From: Acanthaster planci
Taxonomy: Eukaryota; Echinodermata; Asteroidea; Valvatida; Acanthasteridae
Assembly: GCF_001949145.1 (NCBI RefSeq)
Contig: NW_019091404.1
Span: forward strand, 143,347-207,346
Length of the DNA: 64,000 bases
Reading direction: 5' to 3'
Part shown: piece after piece, positions 59,801 through 64,000 of the stretch
Layout of the letters: each line of letters starts with the position of its first letter
Position numbering within the stretch: the stretch's first letter is position 1
Notes under the pieces: generated by a model
Told to the model about the DNA's origin: nothing
Database searches by the model: none
What the model saw: the letters and a program-made list of their open reading frames with translations, nothing else
Program-made: the position numbers and the translations under genes

Positions 59801-61833
59801 CATGTGCCTTTTGGTCCAAGTTCCAAAACACTAAACGAATATTCCACTTTACATTGTATATGTGTAAACATAGAGCTCATTGTCCACTTTGTCCTCAGTA
59901 TTTGACAATGTCATTGCTTATTACTTGCAATGCAAAAAAGTACAACTTGTATTAAACCACGGAATCTCCCTACCTTGCACCATGTTCACAACAAAAGTGC
60001 ACTCGGCTTGGTTCCCACTCGAGTCGGTGAAAAGGTACCGGACCGTGGTCCGTCCAATAGGGAACGGCGTTGAGGGCGTGTGCGTTGTGTTGACGCGCAC
60101 CTGTTTGCCGTCGTTATCCCTTGCCGTGGGCTCCTTCCAGGTTACAAACCCTTCCGTTTCACCCACTTCCACGGTCCCACCAACCTGAATGGGACAGTTG
60201 TTGACCACTGGAGGTGTCTCATCCTCTGCTGCATACCAGAGGGGCAAAAAGGGCTTGACATTGAAGATGGGGAACTGGTATCCTGCCCATCATGAAGTAA
60301 ATTACCAGTGATGCACCCAATTAAGGCACTTAAACAGCAGTGGACTGGGTTACCATTAGAGTCAGCAAGAAACAGCACAGCCATCAAGCGTGATCTGAAC
60401 AGACAATCTCACATTAAATCAAACAGTGAAGGCTGAGAAACCATCGCCGGTACATGTACATGTACACAAAGCACGCAACATAGACCAGTGATGGATATTG
60501 TGACAGAGAAGAACGAAGCATGGTGGAAAGAATGGACGAAAGGAAAGGCATTGGGGTCTCATTTAACAGGCTGCAGACAAAAATCTAAGATTGAGAATGC
60601 AAGGTTGATAGGTAAAGATGTACCACAGTCTGGGGACAGTAATCTTACTGTCACAAAACCAAATACCAGACCCTCACGAGAAACTTGGCAACCGTGGCCA
60701 TGCTGCCCTTTCATTAGAAATCCATGACCAAACAAATCCTTCCCCCTCTTGAGGACAAGAGGCTCAGAGAAAGCTACACTTTGTGAGGAGGGTTAGAAAG
60801 ACTGGCAAGAGTAACACGAGGGCGTCCCGTAACAGTACACAGACAGAACAATCAGTTGACCAACAGAACTCCACCAATCCTGGACACTGAACACGTGTGA
60901 CATGCAAAACACCTGAGGAAAGTGGAAAAATTCAATTCAACATCTGCAAACACACACATGGGTAAGCCGGGGTTGCTCACAGGTACGAACATTACGGTTG
61001 AAACATTCCATATAAACTGGTTACATGTACATGCACGGGTGGGCAAGCACAAACATTCATACAGTTCATGGAAGCACAATCACAGAAAGTCTCCCTCGTT
61101 CATGATGGTTATTGATGAGCAAATATTACTGAAGCAGATGAAGACAGCAAAGCAATGCACACAATGATGGCATTTGCACAAGCTGCAAATGGGCACCAAA
61201 GCCTGTCATTAACAATGACAGCGCATATGGTATAACATACAGACATTATACATTTATTCATGCTACATACAGAGAGAGTGTAGACCTATAGATGGGTTTA
61301 CAGAAAATGGCACAGATAACGAACACAGCAACACCACAGACAACATCACATCATGTTTAATAACTGCAAGACAGTGTACCATATTGGTACTTTCCATTAA
61401 GCCCAAAAGTCTTTGGTTTGACAGTTGGGGTGTTTTGGGGGTTAAGAGTGTTTTTCGGAAAAATTAAACGGTTAATCGCAAGTAGATGAAGTTAGTGGGC
61501 ACCAGCCACTCAGTGAATTAAAGCTTTCTGCCACCGATGACTCCATGAGGCTTCCCAAAAACATCCCGACAAGGGTACCTGCTCTGATGGAAACCGTAAA
61601 TGTACACTCGGCCCGGTTTCCGCTGGTGTCGGTGAAAAAGTATGAGACCGGCGTCTGCCCTATGGGGAAGAGCGTGTTCGGGGCATGGGTCCGGGCGACC
61701 CTGACCGGTTCCCCACTGTCGTCGATCGCTGTGGGCTCGGTCCAGGTACCTATTCCTGTGTCCTGGCCCGGCAGCGCAAAGCCGGCAACCCTGAATGGGC
61801 AATCAATAACCTCTGGCGGGGTCTCATCAGTTC
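7094..61833 (-). CDS. HSPG2: Perlecan-like basement membrane heparan sulfate proteoglycan core protein with N-terminal HYR array (71 exons, 5' end outside window)
   Basis: Secreted multidomain core protein of basement membranes; the family links laminin, nidogen, collagens, integrins and growth factors. I assembled 71 exons by hand. Every junction has a GT donor and an AG acceptor with matching phase, and the total of 11,129 nt leaves one open frame of about 3,708 residues ending in TGA at 7096-7094. Order: HYR x6, LDLa x3, Ig1, L4/LE blocks with three L4 domains, Ig2-Ig13, LG1-EGF-EGF-LG2-EGF-EGF-LG3. From the LDLa modules on, this is the perlecan architecture; Ig1 and Ig3 are especially close to human perlecan as I recall it. 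Vertebrate perlecan has a SEA domain with heparan sulfate sites in front of the LDLa modules; no SEA or signal peptide is seen here, so they may lie upstream or be absent. Introns range from under 200 bp to 4.6 kb. It is possible that the HYR exons belong to a separate gene. Confidence 0.95.
9041..9881 (-). CDS. HSPG2: EGF-like modules 3 and 4
   Basis: Exons 9713-9881 (second half) and 9041-9178. EGF3 reads [33 protein letters not shown]4 reads [33 protein letters not shown]. The join is phase 1 (G plus GT gives G). Both are six-cysteine EGF modules placed between LG2 and LG3. Confidence 0.93.
9320..9590 (+). mobile_element. tRNA-like SINE region with three B-box-like sites
   Basis: GGGTTCGAATCCCACC, AGGTTCAAATACCACC and GGGTTTGAATCCTACC occur within about 220 bp, with ACATGTGGTTTGAGAATTG between them. 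It resembles the element at 41626-41820 but looks compound or rearranged. It lies between EGF3 and EGF4. Confidence 0.5.
9713..10824 (-). CDS. HSPG2: LG2 domain (with start of EGF3 in the last exon)
   Basis: Exons 10603-10824, 10036-10280 and the first part of 9713-9881. It reads [46 protein letters not shown] and GFQGCIAE, then [14 protein letters not shown]. The exon starts with GAPVYEPAF directly after EGF2 by a matching phase-1 join across the 4.65-kb intron that contains the assembly gap. Confidence 0.93.
10505..10591. repeat. Pentanucleotide repeat (AACCC / ACCCT)
   Basis: A run of CCAAC/CCTAC-type units directly beside the donor of LG2 exon 10603-10824. It is an impure microsatellite. 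Confidence 0.9.
12181..12345. mobile_element. Short element with ACAGGGTGTCC terminal inverted repeats
   Basis: ACAGGGTGTCC at 12181-12191 faces GGACACCCTGT at 12335-12345, an exact 11-bp terminal inverted repeat around about 140 bp of AT-rich sequence. The form suggests a non-autonomous DNA transposon. Confidence 0.55.
12513..12734. mobile_element. Foldback element with GTAGTCGAGACCA termini
   Basis: The left arm contains CTGTAGTCGAGACCA and repeated CAAGACCAGACA units; the right arm has TGGTCTCGACTAC and inverted CTTGTGTTTGTCTTGTG units. A diverged relative with CTGTAGTCAAGAAC occurs at about 11740-11880. It lies in the intron between EGF2 and LG2. Confidence 0.65.
13765..13845. mobile_element. 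Truncated copy of the TTAT-flanked foldback MITE, cut by the gap
   Basis: The sequence starting GGGTAATTCCAGAAACTAGG and continuing through CATCTGACCTTTGTTAGTTG closely matches the left end of the element at 33519-33775. The rest runs into the N gap. Confidence 0.75.
13846..14263. other. Assembly gap (418 N)
   Basis: A run of 418 unknown bases in the intron between EGF2 (ends 15479) and LG2 (starts 10824). The exons on both sides join in phase, so no perlecan exon need be missing. The left edge lies inside a copy of the foldback element seen complete at 33519-33775. Confidence 0.98.
14981..15343 (+). mobile_element. tRNA-derived SINE with ATT-repeat tail
   Basis: The head has a tRNA-like A box (TGGCCTAGTGGTTAGG) and B box (GGGTTCGAAATC). 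The central part contains GGGCAAGTCACTTTACCC, which resembles the core of MIR-type SINEs, and the 3' end is an ATT-type repeat after CTTTACAAGTGCTC. It lies just downstream (genomically left) of the EGF2 exon. Confidence 0.7.
15479..16410 (-). CDS. HSPG2: EGF-like modules 1 and 2
   Basis: Exons 16195-16410 and 15479-15574. EGF1 reads [17 protein letters not shown], then [15 protein letters not shown]2 starts CVDG at the end of the first exon and continues [31 protein letters not shown]. The split codon at the join is completed by G plus GC. They separate LG1 from LG2, as in all perlecans. Confidence 0.93.
15636..15845 (-). repeat. Two decayed tRNA-like SINE fragments
   Basis: TGACTGAAGTGGGAATCGAA (15642 on) and TGACCGGAGCTGGATTTGAA (15778 on) match the 3' half of the tRNA-like unit at 39239-39310, with many changes. 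They lie between EGF1 and EGF2. Confidence 0.45.
16735..18239 (-). CDS. HSPG2: LG1 domain (start of the endorepellin-like region)
   Basis: Exons 18126-18239 and 16735-17070, with the last strand of the domain in 16195-16410. It reads [40 protein letters not shown] and [14 protein letters not shown], then GCISQFIIN. These are the usual laminin G landmarks: a first beta strand with F-x-x-P, LILYNG, the LYLGG strand and the final GCI. In vertebrates this region, endorepellin, binds integrin alpha2beta1 and dystroglycan. Confidence 0.94.
18599..18859 (-). CDS. HSPG2: Ig13 domain (last Ig before the LG region)
   Basis: Single exon, phase 1-1. It reads [20 protein letters not shown] and [18 protein letters not shown]. 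It ends the Ig array: twelve Ig domains in domain IV here, compared with 21 in human and 14 in mouse perlecan as published. Confidence 0.94.
19467..19733 (-). CDS. HSPG2: Ig12 domain
   Basis: Single exon, phase 1-1. It reads [19 protein letters not shown] and [18 protein letters not shown]. Complete C-W-C core. Confidence 0.94.
20585..20987 (-). CDS. HSPG2: Ig11 domain
   Basis: Two exons, 20825-20987 and 20585-20682, joined in phase 2, which is unique among the split Ig domains here. It reads [19 protein letters not shown] and [18 protein letters not shown]. Complete C-W-C core. Confidence 0.93.
21509..21928 (-). CDS. HSPG2: Ig10 domain
   Basis: Two exons, 21816-21928 and 21509-21656, phase-0 intron. 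It reads [20 protein letters not shown] and [18 protein letters not shown]. Complete C-W-C core. Confidence 0.93.
22329..23148 (-). CDS. HSPG2: Ig9 domain
   Basis: Two exons, 23047-23148 and 22329-22514. The intron falls after ...FSCRAS in phase 1, unlike the phase-0 introns in most split Ig domains here. It continues [14 protein letters not shown] and [17 protein letters not shown]. The donor is GTGAGC at 23046-23041; reading through it in the same frame stays open for a short way, but only the splice joins to the rest of the Ig fold. Confidence 0.88.
23804..24094 (-). CDS. HSPG2: Ig8 domain
   Basis: Single exon, phase 1-1. It reads [20 protein letters not shown] and [18 protein letters not shown]. 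It is longer than its neighbours because of an extra loop ([20 protein letters not shown]). Confidence 0.94.
24426..24635. mobile_element. Foldback MITE with CACTCTAAAAA termini and GGGTCA-rich core
   Basis: The terminal inverted repeat CACTCTAAAAA / TTTTTAGAGTG bounds a 210-bp palindrome in which GGGTCA and its complement TGACCC recur about a dozen times. Both arms can pair along nearly the whole length. No coding capacity. It lies in the intron between Ig7 and Ig8. Confidence 0.8.
24980..25038. repeat. Near-perfect 23-bp inverted repeat (hairpin) next to a splice donor
   Basis: TTAACCCTAACACTCCTCAATCC is followed after 13 bases by its inverted copy with one mismatch. On the minus strand it begins 22 nt after the GT donor of the Ig7 second exon. 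Confidence 0.85.
25067..25813 (-). CDS. HSPG2: Ig7 domain
   Basis: Two exons, 25653-25813 and 25067-25184, phase-0 intron. It reads [19 protein letters not shown] and [19 protein letters not shown] 59-bp hairpin sits 22 nt beyond the donor of the second exon, in the next intron. Confidence 0.94.
26011..26901 (-). CDS. HSPG2: Ig6 domain
   Basis: Two exons, 26750-26901 and 26011-26128, phase-0 intron inside the domain. It reads [30 protein letters not shown] and [18 protein letters not shown]. Complete C-W-C core. Confidence 0.94.
27384..27659 (-). CDS. HSPG2: Ig5 domain
   Basis: Single exon, phase 1-1. It reads [40 protein letters not shown] and [16 protein letters not shown]. Complete C-W-C Ig core. 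Confidence 0.94.
28106..28378 (-). CDS. HSPG2: Ig4 domain
   Basis: Single exon, phase 1-1. It reads [19 protein letters not shown], then a glycine/arginine loop RGGRGG, and [19 protein letters not shown]. The glycine-rich loop after PTLEW is also present in human Ig4 as I recall it. Confidence 0.94.
28977..30883 (-). CDS. HSPG2: Ig3 domain
   Basis: Two exons, 30792-30883 and 28977-29151, with a 1.6-kb phase-0 intron. It reads [12 protein letters not shown], then [19 protein letters not shown] and [16 protein letters not shown]. The stretches AYTL-WTR and CTGSNM also occur in human perlecan Ig3 as I recall it, so Ig2-Ig4 look one-to-one between the two proteins. The intron (29152-30791) shows no other feature. 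Confidence 0.93.
31236..31790 (-). CDS. HSPG2: Ig2 domain lacking both canonical cysteines
   Basis: Two exons, 31618-31790 and 31236-31332, split by a phase-0 intron. The fold marks remain: the tryptophan in [19 protein letters not shown] and the F-strand [12 protein letters not shown], where the usual Y-x-C-x-A reads Y-V-F-V-A. The B strand reads [10 protein letters not shown] with no cysteine. Both disulfide positions are therefore lost together. The position and the WSRADG stretch match human Ig2 (WSREDG as I recall), which keeps its cysteines. Confidence 0.9.
31919..33235 (-). CDS. HSPG2: Laminin-EGF modules after L4-3
   Basis: Four exons: 33122-33235 ([19 protein letters not shown]), 32613-32740 ([12 protein letters not shown]), 32159-32245 ([20 protein letters not shown]) and 31919-31983 ([16 protein letters not shown]). 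They are the last laminin-EGF modules of domain III. The final exon ends at a phase-1 boundary, as do the Ig domains that follow. Confidence 0.93.
33519..33775. mobile_element. Foldback MITE with GGGTAATTCC termini
   Basis: The left end GGGTAATTCCAGAAATTAGG (33519 on) is repeated as an inverted copy at the right end (about 33749-33773). TTAT occurs on both outer sides, which would be a 4-bp target-site duplication. About 255 bp with no coding capacity. It lies in the intron between L4-3 and the following LE block. A second copy is at 13765. Confidence 0.8.
34100..36618 (-). CDS. HSPG2: Third L4 domain with flanking half-LE modules
   Basis: Six exons: 36478-36618 ([14 protein letters not shown]), 35924-36112, 35580-35672, 35031-35111, 34300-34447 and 34100-34182 ([15 protein letters not shown]). 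The core motif [12 protein letters not shown] opens 35580-35672. The last acceptor (GTAG before TTCCG) gives phase 1. This completes the three-L4 perlecan domain III. Confidence 0.94.
34538..34691. mobile_element. Foldback element of about 154 bp
   Basis: The left arm has GCGCACCACCAAGAGTGTTG and CGCGAAATTTGTCGACCC; the right arm has the inverted copies GGGTCAACAAATTTCGC and CAACTCTTGGTGGCGCAC. The outer ends also pair (GGGCGATTCACA with TGTGAAATGCCC). It lies in the intron of L4-3. Confidence 0.75.
36983..40271 (-). CDS. HSPG2: Laminin-EGF modules between L4-2 and L4-3
   Basis: Five exons: 40158-40271 ([20 protein letters not shown]), 38168-38295 ([12 protein letters not shown]), 37899-37985 ([20 protein letters not shown]), 37565-37623 ([16 protein letters not shown]) and 36983-37053 ([15 protein letters not shown] and CDCK). 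Together they give the laminin-EGF modules leading into the half LE at 36478-36618. Phases 0, 2, 2, 1 and 0 all match at the joins. Confidence 0.93.
38996..39098. mobile_element. Short element with CAGGGTTCC-type termini
   Basis: ACAGGGTTCC near the left end faces GGGAACCCTG at the right end, and the body holds repeated TTCCATGACTTTTCC-type units. A related stretch of TTTCC and CCTGA units occurs at about 17660-17915. It is a likely non-autonomous DNA transposon remnant. Confidence 0.5.
39239..39310 (-). repeat. tRNA-like sequence, probably a SINE head
   Basis: On the minus strand it folds with a full 7-bp acceptor stem (GGCTGGA with TCCAGTC) and a D arm GCTCAGTTGGTAGAGC. The anticodon loop lacks the invariant T before the anticodon and the T stem pairs poorly, so it is not a normal tRNA gene. 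Decayed relatives occur at about 15636-15720 and 15775-15845. Confidence 0.65.
40429..43018 (-). CDS. HSPG2: Second L4 domain with flanking half-LE modules
   Basis: Six exons: 42878-43018 (half [16 protein letters not shown]), 42414-42596, 41971-42066, 41289-41372, 40757-40875 and 40429-40540 ([15 protein letters not shown]). The L4 core motif [12 protein letters not shown] opens exon 41971-42066. Exon 40757-40875 ends in phase 2, and its donor GTAAGC follows TATGCCGT. The order and sizes match L4-3 closely. Confidence 0.94.
41626..41820 (+). mobile_element. tRNA-derived SINE fragment
   Basis: It reads GGTGTAGTGGTTCTTTCC, a B-box-like CCCTGGTTCA, then CATGTGGATTGGGTTTTCAG. A relative with several B-box-like sites lies at 9320-9590. 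It has no coding capacity. Confidence 0.5.
42651..42782. repeat. Three 35-bp direct repeats followed by an inverted copy
   Basis: GTGTGCTCTG begins units at 42651, 42686 and 42721 (period 35). After CCTCAGGAGTCCACC an inverted copy follows at 42750-42782, ending near GCACACTGATCGAAAC. The structure fills about half of the 281-bp intron between the first two L4-2 exons. Confidence 0.85.
43530..44429 (-). CDS. HSPG2: Laminin-EGF modules between L4-1 and L4-2
   Basis: Two exons, 44194-44429 and 43530-43734. They read [43 protein letters not shown], then [33 protein letters not shown] and CACK. The spaced cysteines and the G-Y-Y-G-D-P loop are typical of laminin-EGF modules, which make rod-like stretches. 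Both exons correspond to pairs or triplets of smaller exons in the next LE block, so introns were lost here or gained there. Confidence 0.93.
44430..46738. other. 2.3-kb intron after the first L4 domain
   Basis: It contains the large foldback at 44740-45206. The remainder shows no exon, repeat array or RNA gene that I recognise. Confidence 0.75.
44740..45206. mobile_element. Large foldback element (about 465 bp)
   Basis: The left arm holds GAGCACCTCTAAGGAAAACA and CAAATAAATATGGAAGCAT. The right arm carries their inverted copies at 45083-45155 with a few changes. Inside, CCCTGTGTTCGTAGCAGATA is matched by an inverted copy near 45040-45070. It is a long imperfect hairpin without coding capacity, in the intron upstream of the LE exon 44194-44429. 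Confidence 0.75.
46739..50954 (-). CDS. HSPG2: First laminin IV (L4) domain with flanking half-LE modules
   Basis: Five exons: 50830-50954 (half LE before the L4: [13 protein letters not shown]), 50510-50713, 49617-49802, 47922-48049 and 46739-46850 (end of L4 plus second LE half: [15 protein letters not shown]). The L4 core motif [12 protein letters not shown] is in 49617-49802. The L4 domain is inserted inside one laminin-EGF module, as in laminin alpha chains and perlecan domain III. The exon 49617-49802 (186 nt) corresponds to two separate exons in each of the other two L4 domains. Confidence 0.94.
48050..49616. other. 1.6-kb intron inside the first L4 domain
   Basis: No exon is recognised. 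A self-complementary ACATGTACAT repeat lies at about 49276-49302. Confidence 0.75.
51466..51854 (-). CDS. HSPG2: Ig1 domain (end of perlecan domain II)
   Basis: Two exons, 51709-51854 and 51466-51607, split by a phase-0 intron. It is a C2/I-type Ig: [11 protein letters not shown], a double-tryptophan stretch [30 protein letters not shown]. The W-R-x-N-W-G motif and the [13 protein letters not shown] stretch are the same as in human perlecan Ig1 as I recall it, which makes this the best single piece of evidence for orthology. Confidence 0.95.
52493..53717 (-). CDS. HSPG2: Three LDL-receptor class A modules, with Thr-rich linker
   Basis: Three phase 1-1 exons: 53559-53717, 53099-53215 and 52493-52630. 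Each encodes one LDLa with six cysteines and the acidic calcium-binding end: [32 protein letters not shown] and [16 protein letters not shown]. The first exon begins with a linker [17 protein letters not shown], rich in threonine and proline and a likely O-glycosylation site. Human perlecan has four LDLa modules in domain II; I find three here. The third is cysteine-rich but has a longer first loop (CLNTVTTQC). These calcium-binding modules sit directly before Ig1, as in other perlecans. Confidence 0.95.
53854..54000. mobile_element. Foldback element, 147 bp
   Basis: CTAGATGAGTAAAACGATTA at the left end returns inverted at the right end (TTGTTTTACTCATCTAG). Further in, CCAATCTCTTTCTTAAG pairs with CTCAAGAAAGAGATTG, and GTGGTTCTGAGA pairs with TCTCAGAACCAC around a short loop. 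It is almost one continuous hairpin, in the intron between HYR6 and LDLa1. Confidence 0.8.
54776..54981. repeat. Tandem duplication of a 102-bp unit
   Basis: GGCAAGGTTCTAGACCAAAT begins two consecutive copies at 54776 and 54878 that share nearly all positions through ATATGATTTTA and CATCATGGGG. No coding capacity. Confidence 0.9.
57514..57771 (-). CDS. HSPG2: HYR domain 6 (most divergent)
   Basis: 258-nt exon, phase 1-1. Reads [20 protein letters not shown], then [17 protein letters not shown] and [18 protein letters not shown]. The usual CP after the first cysteine is CL here, and the middle loop differs from the other five, so it is the oldest or fastest-changing copy. The next recognised exon, LDLa1, is 3.8 kb downstream with a compatible phase. 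Confidence 0.87.
58250..58501 (-). CDS. HSPG2: HYR domain 5
   Basis: 252-nt exon, phase 1-1. Reads [20 protein letters not shown], then [17 protein letters not shown] and [17 protein letters not shown]. Near-copy of HYR4, 626 bp away from it. The donor is GTACGA after ...ATTCAACAAG. Confidence 0.9.
58876..59127 (-). CDS. HSPG2: HYR domain 4
   Basis: 252-nt exon, phase 1-1. Reads [20 protein letters not shown], then [20 protein letters not shown] and [17 protein letters not shown]. It is nearly identical to HYR5 at both protein and DNA level (roughly nine residues differ in about 84), which points to a recent duplication or gene conversion. Confidence 0.9.
59443..59694 (-). CDS. HSPG2: HYR domain 3
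   Basis: 252-nt exon, phase 1-1. Reads [13 protein letters not shown], then [41 protein letters not shown]. It shares the DRTPP start and GPTRV stretch with HYR4 and HYR5, so these three look like one sub-family produced by tandem duplication. Confidence 0.9.
59974..60228 (-). CDS. HSPG2: HYR domain 2
   Basis: 255-nt exon, phase 1-1. Reads [12 protein letters not shown], then [16 protein letters not shown] and [17 protein letters not shown]. Both HYR cysteines are present. The acceptor side has two adjacent CAG triplets; the choice made here keeps the same exon length as HYR1. A broken HYR-like fragment lies about 90 bp upstream in the intron. Confidence 0.9.
60229..61578. other. 1.35-kb intron between HYR1 and HYR2
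   Basis: It contains the broken HYR fragment at 60317-60385. The rest shows a few ACATGTACATGT repeats and no further exon. Confidence 0.75.
60317..60385 (-). pseudogene. Broken HYR-like exon fragment in the intron before HYR2
   Basis: On the minus strand this reads [21 protein letters not shown], matching the C-terminal third of a HYR domain (compare [20 protein letters not shown]). The first two thirds are missing, a TGA lies in the same frame a few codons upstream, and the possible donor GTGCAT gives phase 2 rather than the phase 1 used by every other HYR exon. It is best read as a decayed HYR exon; a functional alternative exon is unlikely. Confidence 0.5.
61579..61833 (-). CDS. HSPG2: HYR domain 1 (first visible perlecan exon)
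   Basis: Single 255-nt exon, phase 1 at both ends. It encodes one hyalin repeat: start [11 protein letters not shown], middle [17 protein letters not shown], end [14 protein letters not shown]. The two cysteines (CP near the start, EC near the end) and the D-x-SGN turn are the usual HYR hallmarks. HYR is an immunoglobulin-like fold best known from the sea urchin hyaline-layer protein hyalin, where it serves cell adhesion. The exon starts with two bases of a split codon, so a further exon upstream is required; none is recognised between here and the right edge. Confidence 0.88.
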
Positions 61834-64000
61834 CTGAAAATATTATTAGCAAATTACGATATTCAAACTCGTGGTCAAAGCTTCCAATACAAAGAAATTT
61901 GATTACAACATGCATACATGTACAAGCATAGTTTGTTGTAATACCCTTACACATGCAATTACGGCCTTCCTTTCCGTTTTTGCGACATTGAGTATGAATG
62001 TTCAAATAGCAACAAAAAACTGGCACATAATCTTTATATTCACAATAAATATCCATATCAAAGATATTTAAGATATGCAAATTTACACATACATGTTTGC
62101 ATACTTGTAATTTACACCTAGGGCAGAGCTGTTACAATTCAGCTTACTTAATATGAACTATACACTTTAAATAGCAAATTCTTGTGCTTGTGGGCCATCT
62201 TTGAGAATCCACGAACCAGAAATGTATCCCAAGCAGAAACAGTGCACCGGCCACAAATGGATCCAATAAACCTGCGGTGAACCTGTACAATGAGTCTATT
62301 TTCAACTGGTGTTCACATTACTTTTGTCGCACACAATTTTTTTTCCTGCTGTACTCCCTGGTTATAGGTGCTCTGCTAACTTCATCCTGCTGACAAATTC
62401 TGTCATAGGGTTCAGGGTGTTTCCTTAATTACCAAATCTGTGAGCCATGTTCCCACCCCAACCACTGTTACCACACAACCCTGATCCTATCAAAAATGAA
62501 ATACGTGTGTAGTCAGCTCCCTCGCAGTTTGACTCTTACAGTCTTCAGACATTCCAAGACCCATATCCGCTCTCTTCAATCTAATGCTGGCCAGAGAATG
62601 AAAAAAAAAAAGATAACATTCAGTGGGGCCTCATGGGGAGCTGGCCAGCATAATTAGAGTCGTGCCAGTCAGACCACATTCGCAGCTGCAGTCTCAAGAG
62701 CGAAACTTAAGTGCAAAAGTCCCACCAAGAGGGCACAAGGAGGCTGCGCGAGAGCCATCTGGGAAGTGGAAACGAAACCCCTCGGCCGGCCGGCCGAGCC
62801 AGAAAGGTCTGAGGGGAAAGCATCATCAATCCTACCAGACTGTCAACATTTCTATGCCTTGGGGCATGAGTTTGATTGGAAGATGTTATCACAAATGCCC
62901 AGGGAACGAAACAAAGGAATCTCTGCTGGTTGATTCCTGTAGCGTACTGTATTTGGGAGCTTGAATATTCCCCAAGATTTGTTTGACTTGCACACCAGTC
63001 CAAAAGAGCATGTCCAAAAAATGTGATGAACTTACCTTATATTTTTCTTTCCGCATTGAAAATCAAACATTTCCACCACAAAACCAACGTAAGGACTGTA
63101 GATATTTAAGTGTAAGTCAAAATATAAGACGATGTCTTGTTTCCTGAACACTTCACCAACAAGCATCTTTCTTTGCCAACTTTTAGTAAGTTTGATTTCT
63201 TTTTTTTTATGGGGGGGTGGTTGATTCAAGACACCAGAAACAGCAACATATTGCCGTTTTTTACAACCAGGCTGACGGTGCGGTATACGTAAAAGGTAAT
63301 AAAGACCTTTGCCACACACACTAATGGGCTCCAGACAAGCATACGCTGGTCCCGCAGGTCACCCAATAATGTAAATTCAAGAACATGTTTTCTTGCAGCT
63401 AATTCCAAGACCATCACATTAATTCCTTTTTTTTTATCTCTGTCCTTCCTGTCCCGTCTGTCATCTGAACAATTCTACATGTCAACAACGGGCAAGCAGC
63501 AGATTAAAACAAAGCGCAGAGATGTCTGACTACACATCATCATAGAGCTGCAATTTGAATGATCTCAACGTTGTCATTATGTTAACCGATACACGCACAT
63601 GAACACGTCAAGTGTGCATCTGTCATCTTCATTCTAAACTGGCCATTTTCTTGAGGTAAGTATGGGGGGTTGCCCCCAGGGTAGCCTCCCCCATCTTGGA
63701 TCTTCCACTACTCTGCCTTTCAACAACTACAAATCCGACGGCCGAACGGTAATTCAGATTAAAACAAATTCCTTCAAAATCATACACTTGTGACCCTTTC
63801 CTCCCTAATAAGTTGTAAAAACAAACAAAATACGGAAACAAGATAAAATGCCCAAGACTATTAAATTCTTGAAGCCATGTGTCGCAAGTTCTAGTCAGAA
63901 TGGGCTAAAAAAAAGCACATACACCTTACAAGTAACAGTGTTCCAAACCCTTGTTGTCAGGTCCAATCCAATCGTCACTTCGGGCAATCACTGAGCAATT
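61834..64000. other. Region upstream of HYR1, no exon recognised
   Basis: HYR1 begins with a split codon, so the gene continues to the right. No HYR, SEA, signal peptide or other exon is recognised here on the minus strand. A GGCCGGCCGGCCG palindrome at about 62782-62794 is the only GC-rich spot. This is presumably intron. Confidence 0.65.

Noticed and set aside
57514-61833. SGN sites in the HYR domains as heparan sulfate attachment sites
   Set aside because: The serine-glycine pairs are part of the conserved HYR turn and appear in proteins without such chains, so they are not evidence for glycosaminoglycan attachment.
62620-63003. Possible upstream exon in the GC-richer stretch near 62780
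   Set aside because: The frames show no HYR, SEA or signal-peptide features and no convincing acceptor-donor pair.

Overview
This is animal nuclear DNA. Short coding exons are separated by GT...AG introns, the introns are AT-rich and full of small foldback repeats and tRNA-like SINE fragments, and the exons are GC-richer. The two genes I can identify are metazoan, and the combination of hyalin-repeat (HYR) modules with a full perlecan suggests an invertebrate deuterostome (echinoderm first, cephalochordate or hemichordate possible). I cannot name the species from sequence alone.

Layout. (1) 112-2547, plus strand: the last six exons of the gene for the TFIIH p44 subunit (GTF2H2/Ssl1), carrying its C4 zinc finger and C-terminal RING-like domain. 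(2) 2548-7093: tail-to-tail region holding the 3' ends of both genes. (3) 61833 down to 7094, minus strand: 71 exons that join in one continuous frame and encode about 3,708 residues of a perlecan (HSPG2) orthologue; the 5' end lies beyond the right edge. Every exon junction was checked by hand for GT/AG and matching phase. (4) 61834-64000: no exon recognised.

Domain order of the perlecan, N to C: six HYR domains, three LDL-receptor class A modules, Ig1, three laminin-IV (L4) domains each embedded between half laminin-EGF modules and separated by full laminin-EGF (LE) modules, twelve more Ig domains (Ig2-Ig13), then LG1-EGF-EGF-LG2-EGF-EGF-LG3 and a stop. From the LDLa modules onward this is the classic perlecan order. 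The HYR array in front of the LDLa modules is not part of vertebrate perlecan as I know it and is the most interesting feature of the window. All HYR exons, and the LDLa exon that follows them, use phase-1 boundaries, so the modules can be shuffled without breaking frame.

Other notable points: Ig2 has lost both disulfide cysteines; two neighbouring HYR exons are near-identical recent duplicates; a broken HYR exon sits beside HYR2; equivalent L4/LE segments differ in whether introns are present; and the introns hold at least eight independent foldback or tandem repeat structures. An assembly gap (418 N) at 13846-14263 lies in the intron between EGF2 and LG2 and appears to interrupt one foldback element.
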